This document shows, piece by piece, positions 19,001-28,000 of a stretch of 34,979 nucleotides of DNA. The position numbers were made by a program, and so were the translations under genes. A model generated the notes under the pieces. The model made no database searches. It saw nothing but the letters and a program-made list of their open reading frames with translations, and was not told the DNA's origin. The stretch comes from an uncultured Verrucomicrobia subdivision 3 bacterium. GTDB taxonomy: Bacteria; Verrucomicrobiota; Verrucomicrobiia; Limisphaerales; UBA11358. Position 1 is the stretch's first letter. Each line of letters begins with the position of its first letter. The stretch covers positions 1-34,979 of the forward strand of contig CAIOIC010000076.1 in the NCBI GenBank assembly GCA_903858275.1. The letters are read 5' to 3'.

Positions 19001-22000
19001 CTGACGACCTCGAATAACAACGGGCTGGCGGCGAACATTCTGCTGGCTTCCAACGCCAATTTCAACGTCAGCGGCAATTGGAACCTGAACGGAGGCACCA
19101 ACCTCATCATGAGCGTGGCGACCAACAATAATCAGGCCACGGCCTACGTCTATTTGGGCAACACTGTGAACAACGCGACCATGACCATCAATAGCAACGC
19201 GGTGCTTTGGCTGCCGCCACCGCCGCTGGGATCCGGAGTCACGGCCTCGAACGCGCTGTCGTTGTTTGTCGGGCTGAACGCGGCGACGAACAACCTGTTG
19301 CTCGTGAACGGCGGCACTTTGATTGCGACCAATAACAACAGCGGCACCGGTTATAATTCGATTCAAGTGGGCGCTTCCGCCGCCTCGACCGCCAACCAGC
19401 TGATCATCACCAACGGCGGCCAGGTCTTCAGTCGTGGCAATGGCAGCGCGAGTCCCGTGGTCGGCTATGTGGGCGCCAATGGCAGTAACAATAAATTGAA
19501 AGTGTCCGTCGTAAACGGGGCCGGGCAGTATTCAAGTTGGGACTTGGGCGGCGACCGGTTAAACCTGGGTGTCGCCGGGACGACCATTTCCAACAACACG
19601 ATTTGGATTGGGCAGGGCGGCATGCTCACCAACGTCAGCTTGTTGGTTTATGGCTATAACAATTCTGTGACCGTGACCAACGGCGGCCAGATTTACGCGG
19701 TTGGCCTTACCGTGGGGCGCCAGGGATTGAACAGCAGTGCTTACGTTGGCGGGGCAGACAGTGGCGGGAAAAAGGCCATGGTGTTCTTCCCGGCCAGCGG
19801 CAAAAATCTCATCGTTGGCGGCGGTCAAGGCCTTGGCGGGTCGGTCTCCAATCCCGGCACGAACTGTCTCGTGACGATTGATGCCAATGGCTTGCTTACC
19901 AATGCAAGCATCGTTTATGTCGGTGGTGGCGGTTTGACCAACGACGCCTATTGTGTGAGCAATGGCATCGTCATCACCAACGGCGGTCAGTTGTTCAGCA
20001 CCGCCAACAGCTTTATCGGTGGCAGCACCAACTGCGACTACAACTTTGTCACCGTGGGTGGTGGCGGCGGCCAGTCGCTGTGGGACATGAACAATGCGAC
20101 TTTGACGCTTGGCACCAAGACTTTTGCGTCGGGCGTCGTCACCGACAAGGGGAATTATCTGAAATTGTTCAACGGCGGTCTGTTGACCAATGTGTCCAGC
20201 ATCATACTCGGCGGAACCAATTCGCTGTTGGTCTTCAACGGCGGCACGCTGGAGGCGGGAAACGCCGGCACCCTGATTGCGACCAATGCCACGACGGTCA
20301 ACGCGACCAATTTGGTGCAGGCTGGCGGTGCAATTATTGATGACGGCGGGCTGGCGGTTACGATTCAGTTGCCATTATTGCGGGATACGAATAGCCCGAA
20401 TGGCGGTCTGACCAAGCTTGGCTCGGGCACGCTGACGCTGGCCAACTCCAATACTTACACCGGCCCGACGACCATCAGTGCCGGCACCCTGGCTTTGACC
20501 GGCGGCGCTTCGATTGCCGCCAGTCCGAGAATCAGCGTGGCGGGTGGCGCCACCTTTAATGTCTCGGCTTTGCCCTCAACGTATGTTCTCGGTGTCGGCC
20601 AGACGTTGAGCAACAGTTCGGCGGGCGCCGGTGTCAGTGGCAATATTGATTGCAGCTCCGCTCCGCTCTCGCTGGCCTATGACGGCACCAATGTCTCCTT
20701 CACCGTCGCCACTGGCACGCTGACCTTGGCCGCCAATACGGTGTTTGTTCTCAACAACACGGGGCCCGTTTTGGCGCCCGGTAGTTACAAGCTTATTGCC
20801 AATTCCGCGACCGGCGGTGGGGGGCTGGTGGCCGGCACCGTGCCAACCAATGTGACCTTCATTGGTGCTTCCATGGCGGCAACGTCTGTGCTCCAGATCG
20901 TGGCCGGCGAACTTTATTTGGGGGTGGGCGGTCTATCCAGCGGCATCAGTTATGGGCCGACGACGTTCACCTACAACGGTTCGGCGCAGAGTCCGACGAT
21001 AACCTACATTGGTTCGACCGGAGCGCGGACCACCAATTTTGTGGGCGTTGCGCCGACCGTTTATGGCCCCGGCAGCAAAGCGCCGACGAACGCGGGTATT
21101 TACTTTATGACGAACACGGTCGCGGCGGATGCGACTTACTTCGGTGCCACTGACAGCACGAGGTTCATCATCAATCCCGCGGGGACGATCAGTTTCTCCG
21201 CCACCAATGCCGGTTTGGTAATCAATCCGGCGTTCTGCGGTCTCAGCTACGAAAAAACGATGCTGACCAAAAGTTTGTTTGTCTCCAACAACACTTCGAT
21301 GATCAATATGCTCACTCAGATTGGTCCCGCCGTCTTCCGCATTGGCGCCAATGGTGTGGACACGACTTGCTGGGGCGGCTTGTCGGGCCTGACGGCCATC
21401 ACGCCGGCGCAGGTGGATGCGTTTGCCGGTTTCGTCAAGGCGCTGCCCACCAACTGGCAGGTCATCTACGGCATTAACATGTCGGTGAACAATCCCACGA
21501 ATTGCGCAGCCGAGGCGGCCTATGCCGCCAATGCGCTGGGATCCCGGCTGCTGGGTTTCGAGATCGGCAATGAGTGCGATTTGTTTTACCGGAACGGTTT
21601 CCGCTCCACCAATTATACCTTTGCCGACTTCCTCTCGGAATGGCGGGTGCTCGCGGCGGCCATCACCAACACGGTTCCCGGCTGGGCCATCACCAATGGC
21701 GGCAATGGCTGGACGCTCACCGGACCGGCCTCGGCCTACAATATGAATTACACGGTGCCGTTTGCCGCGAACACGGCGGGGGTGGCTTCGATGGTGACGC
21801 ACCATTACTACCGGGGCGATGGTCAGGATACGACCAACTCCACGATGACCAAGCTGCTGGCCTTGGATGCAAATCTGCCCGCGACCGTGAGCAACATTGT
21901 CGCCGCCGCCAAGTCGGCCAATTTAGCCCAGGGTTTCCGCATGGACGAATGTGGTTCCTTTTACAACGGCGGCAACACGATTAGCAGTCAATTCGGGGCC

Positions 22001-25000
22001 GCCCTGTGGACGCTGGACTTCATGTTCATCAACGCGCTCAATGGCGCGCAGGGAGTGAATTTCCATGGCGGCGGGCAGAATTATAATAATTACACTCCCA
22101 TTGCCGACAATGGCACCAATGTCGTGATGGCCCGGCCCGAGTTCTATGGGATGAAGCTGTTTTCGCTCGCGTCTCTGGGCGGCAGCGTCCTCCCCGCCAC
22201 CAACACGGTGGGGACGAATTTTAATTTCACCGCCTACGGCGTGCGGCAGGCGCCGGGTGTGATCGGGGCCGTCCTAATCAACAAGGAAACAAATTATTCC
22301 GTCCAGGTGACCATCAATCTGGGATCCAACGTCGTCGCCGCGTCATCCATGGTGCTGGCCGGCACGGCGCTTGATAGCATCAGCGGCCACACGCTGGGCG
22401 GGGCGGCCATCAATCCCGATGGCTCCTGGGCCGGCGGGTTTCAGTCCACGGCGCTCACCACCAACGGCCAGTTGACCGTCACTGTGCCGCCGATCACCGC
22501 GCTGTGGCTAAGCCCGATAACGCCCGGCACCAACACGCTTTTGGCGAATGACGCTGCCGGCACATCCTCCTTCACCGGTTCCACCAATTGGACCGATGGT
22601 TTGGCACCGCATGGTTTGGCCAACTATTTTACCTCAACAAATCTTTTGCGTTCGCCGGCCGCCGGATCGGGTTTCATTTTTGGCGGCAACTCCCTGACGA
22701 TTGGACCTTCGGCTCCGGGCAACACCTCTTTTCGGCTCGCGTTTAATGCCCCGGGCGGCGCTTGTGCGATCAATAACTGCATCCTCGCCGGTGGCATCAT
22801 TGATGCCGGGGCTTCCAATGCCACGAACGTTCTGTCTGGCACCAACTGGTTCGTTTCCGCCCCCGGCGGCTTCGGGTTGGGAGGCGACAACTCGCGCGCC
22901 ATTGTCCTGACTAATCTCAATCTGGGCGGAACTTCCGCTCTCAGCAATGGCGTGGCCAATCCCGCCAGCGGACTGGGAACGATTATTTACGCCGGCAATG
23001 CCGCGAATTTCACCGGGCCCATTGTGACGTCTTTCGGCACCACGCTGCAGGCGTATTCCCAAACCAACCTCGGCGGCAATCCGGCCGGCTTCAACGCCGC
23101 CCAATTTGTTTTGGACAACGGCATCTTCCAGCCCCTCGCCAGCCTGGCGCTGAGCAATGCCAACAGCGGCGTGACGCTCAACCCCGGCGGCGGTACGTTT
23201 AACGTCGGGTCGGGGCTCACGCTGATGGTTGACAATCCCATCGCCGGCTCCGGTAGCCTGACGAATCTGGGTGGCGGTTTATTGATTCTTTCCGGGACGA
23301 ACCCTTACACCGGCGACACGACCATCAGTGCCGGCGAAGTGATGGGCCTTGCGGGCAGCTCGTGTTCCAACAGCGCCTTCACCGTCCTGACGGGTGCCAC
23401 CAACGGGGTGCAGATTCTCCCCGGCGGCGGCCAGTGGGTTAGCGCGGCTTTGACCGCCAGCGCGGGCAGCTGTCTGGATTTCAATTTCACCAACACCATC
23501 ATTGGCGGCACCACGGCTCCGCTGAAAGTTCTGGGGGTTTTCAATTATACCAATCCGACGGTCATTGTGCGCACCGCGACGGGCATCACCTATGGTCAAT
23601 ATCCGCTGATCGAATACGCCGCCCTGTCCGGGACCGTGATCAGCAATGTCACCATTGTTCCGGCGCTGGCGGACAACTTGAAATACCGCATCATCACCAA
23701 TGCCGTCCGGTCAACCCTGGATCTGGTGATCCTTTCAACCAACAACACCGGCGTTTTGAGCTGGGGGGCGGGGAATGGCTGCTGGGATATCAACGCCTCG
23801 ACCAACTGGCAGAGCCTGGGCCTCTTCGGCTTGACCTATCAGGACGGCGCGGATGTCGTTTTTGATGACAACGCGAGCGGGGCTTCGTCCATCCTCGTGA
23901 CCAATGCGGTGGTTGTTTCTCCCGCTGGCATCATCGCCAACCTGACGAACAAAAACTACCTCATCTCCGGCAATGCCATTGCCGGTGCCGCCACCCTCGT
24001 TAAAAATGGCCCCGGCCTGCTGCTTCTTTCCGGGGCGAATACTTACACCGGCGACACGGTTATTAGCGGGGGCACCGTGCTGGTGAACGGGAACTCCGCC
24101 GCCAGCACCAGCTTGGTGACCGTCTCCGGCAATGCCATCTTTGGCGGCACCGGCAGCCACGGCGGCACCGTGCTGGTGAACGCCGGCGGCCGGTTGGCCC
24201 CCGGCGGGATGGGTGTTGTGGGGGCGCTGACACTGACCAACAATCTGGCGCTCAACGGGGGCAACGTGTTCTATGAGTTGGCCAACAGCACCGGCGGCAC
24301 GAACGATTTTGTGGCGGTGGGTAACACGGTCTATCTGACGAATGCCAATGTCATCCTGCTTTCCGGCGCCGCCCCGGCGGGGGATTACATCCTGATGAGC
24401 TACGCTGCGACGAATGGCCCCGGCACCATTGCCTTGGCCTCTAGTTATCCGAACACTTCACTCATCATCAATCCGACCAATCTGGTTTTGCGGGTGGGCG
24501 CGGGCGGGGCGGTGTTTGGGCTGACGTGGAAGGGGAATGTCAGCGGGACGTGGGATGCCTCGGCCTTGAATTGGACGAACGGGATTATGGCGACCAATTT
24601 CAGCCTGGGCGACAATGTGGTGTTCGATGACACGCTGGCGAATAATCCGGTGGTGACGAACGCCACGCCCGGCGCCGTGGTTTTGCCGGGCGCGGTGACA
24701 TTCAACAACAGCCTGACCAATTACACAATCAATGCGAACATCGGCGGAGCCGGGTCGCTGATTAAGTTTGGCTCGGCCACGGTGGCGCTGACCGGCACGA
24801 ACACCTACACCGGCAACACGACGATCAATGCCGGCACGTTGATGGTGACGAACGGCGGTTCGATCAATTCGCCCAACGCCACGTTGAACATCGGGCCGGA
24901 TGTGAATCGCGCCACGAACACGCTGGCGGCTGGCGGCGCCATCACCGTCCAAACGTTGCTGGCGACTAACGTGGTGAGCGGCGGCGTTTCCAATTCCGTC

Positions 25001-28000
25001 TTCACCTTCGCCGGCGGTACGCTGACGACCTCGAACAATAACGGGCTGGCGTCCAGTATGCTGTTGGCCTCCAACGTGAGTTGGACCATGAACAGCAGTT
25101 GGAACCTGAACGGCGGCACGAATATTTTCAGCAATGTGGCAACGAACCAAAACGCTTCGGCAACCCTGTCTGTGGGCAACGGGGCCAATAACGTGCAGGT
25201 CAGCGTGAACCCGAACGCCGTCTGGTGGCACGCCATCCCGGCTAACAGTGCCTCGACGAATGTGCTGGCCCTGGTGCTCGGTGCTGGCAATGCGACGAAC
25301 AACGTGTTCACCGTCAACGGCGGCAGCGTGATTGTGACCAACAGCAAAGGCGATAAAGCCGCGATTACCGTTGGCAACGCCGCCGGTTCCACCGGCAATC
25401 AGGTGGTTGTCACCAACGGCGGTCAGGTGCTCACGGATTGCCGGCAGGATGGTGGCGCAGTGGCTGGGTTCGTTGGCTCTGCCGGTAATAACAATAGTCT
25501 GGTTGTGGCAGGCACCAATGCCGCCGGGCGCAAGTCAACGTGGAACATGGTTTCGGACCGTTTGCAAATCGGTAACGGCACCGGTATCGCCTACTCCAAT
25601 AACTGGGTGCGCGTGGATCAGGGCGGCCTCATCACGAATTCCACTATCATGATTTATTGCAGTTATTCTTACCTGTTCATCACCAACGGCGGCCAGTTTT
25701 TTACTCCCGGTGCCACGGTGGGGCGGATTGGTTTTAATAGCAGCCTGATGGTGGGTGGCACGGATGCCGCTGGGAACAAAGCCGCCCTGAGGTTTATCAG
25801 CGGCAATATGACCATTGGTGGTGGTTCCGTATTAACCAGCAACCCCGGCACGAACAACCTGGTGCGCGTGGAGGCGGGGGGCATCATTACGAATGCGAGC
25901 TTGGTGTCCATCGGTGGCAGCCAGACGACGTATGACATCAGCTGCCTCAGCAACAGCTTGGTGATTACGAACGGCGGTCGGGTGTTCAGCACCGGCAACA
26001 GCACGATTGGCCTTAATACCAACTGTAATAACAACTCCGCGAGCATCGGCGGCGGCGCGGGTGGTTCGCTGTGGCGATTGAATAACAATACCATCACGAT
26101 TGGCAACCACGCGCTGGCGACGAATAACTTTGTGACGTTATTCAGCGGCGGCGTGTTGACGAACGTGTCGTCGGTGATTCTGGGCGGGGTAAATTCGCGG
26201 TTCAATTTCAATGGCGGCACGCTGGCGGCGGGTGCCGGCGGCAATTGGCTCAACACCAACAGCGCGGCAATCAACGCGGCCATCTATGTGCAGAGTGGTG
26301 GCGCGGTCATGGACAGCGTCGGCTTCACGGTGACGAACCGGATGCCGTTGCTGCAAGACACGAATAGCACCGGCGGACTTACCAAGCTGGGCAGCGGCAC
26401 GTTGACGCTTCTGGGCACCAACAGCTACACCGGCAATACGACCGTCAGTGCGGGTATTTTAAACCTCCAGCAACCCACGCTAGCCACCAACTCGACGGTG
26501 ATGGTGGCTCGCGGGGCGGTGTTGAATCTGGGTTTCTCCGTGACCAATCTGGTAACCGGTTTGGTGACCAATGGCGTGAGCCTGCCGGCCGGCGTTTACA
26601 GCAGTAACACCGTCGCCCCCTTCATCACCGGCCCCGGCAGCCTGCTGGTGGCCGGCGCGGTGGTGCTTCCGACAATCAGCGGTTCCGCGACGTTCACAAA
26701 CTTCGTTGCGACCTACGGTTTGGCCTCGGCCTCGCAGAGTTTTCCGGTCATGGGCGTAAATCTCACCTCCGACATCACGAACACGGCGGCTTCCGGGTTT
26801 GAAGTTTCGACCAATAACATCAGCGGTTACGCCGTCACGGCCGTGATCCCCAACGCGGGCGGTAGCGCGAGCGGGACGGTGTATGTCCGGCTGACTGCGA
26901 CGGCGACCGCCGGTAGCTGTAATTCCTCAAATATCGTGGTAGTAGCCAGCGCTGGAGCCGCCAGCCTCACCAATGTCAGCACCGCCAGCGGCAACGTGGT
27001 GAATCCAGCCACACCGGTGTTGACCGTGATCGCCAGCGCGATCACCTACGGCCAGACACTGACGAATGTTAGCTTGGCCGGTAGCGTGGCCACGAATGGA
27101 AACAACAACGCATTGGTACTGGGCGGCTTGGCCTTGGCGCTGACCACGAATGTGCCGAACGCGGGGATCACGAATGTGGCAGTAAACTTCACGCCGCTAG
27201 ACACGACCAATTACACCCTTGCGAGCACCAATGTGAATATCACAGTGACGCCGGCATCGTTGTTGATTGCGGCGAACGGGACGAACAAGCTTTACAACAC
27301 GACGCTAAGCTTCAGTGGCGGAGAATATACGAGCAGCGGCTTGGTGAACGGGAACGTGGTCACGAACGTGACGTTGGCGAGCGCGGGTGCAACGAACACC
27401 GCGCCGGTGGGAGTATATGCGAACACGGCGACGAACGCATTGGGGATTGGGTTGACGAACTACAGCATTGTTTACAGCAACGGGCAACTGACGGTGGAGT
27501 CGGGGATTTATAGTATTGAGTGGACCAATCCGGCGAGCATCGGCTATGGAACGGCATTGGGAACGAATCAGAATGCGGCGAGTGCGAGCGTGGCCGGAAC
27601 GTATGTTTACAACCCGACGAACGGGACGGTGCTGCCGGCGGGGACGAACACGCTGCATGTGACCTTCACGCCGGGCGACACGAACTATGCCGCGACGAAT
27701 CTGAGTGCGACCCTGGTGGTGACCCCGGCGACGTTGGTGATCACGGCGAACTCGACGAACAAACTTTACAACACGACGCTAAGCTTCAGTGGCGGGGAAT
27801 ATACGAGCAGCGGATTGGTGAATGGGAACACGGTGACGAACGTGACCTTGGCGAGCGCGGGCGCGTCGCCTGCGGCTCCAGTGGGCGTGTATGCGGTCAC
27901 GGCGACGAACGCCTTGGGGATTGGGTTGACGAACTACAGCATTGTTTACAGCAACGGGCAGCTGACAGTGGAGCCGGGGATTTACACCATCACGTGGACG

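Noticed and set aside
20933..21805. 290-codon minus-strand frame opposite the GH79-like module
   Set aside because: Arg/Gly/His-rich antisense shadow of a GC-rich coding region, with no recognisable motif.
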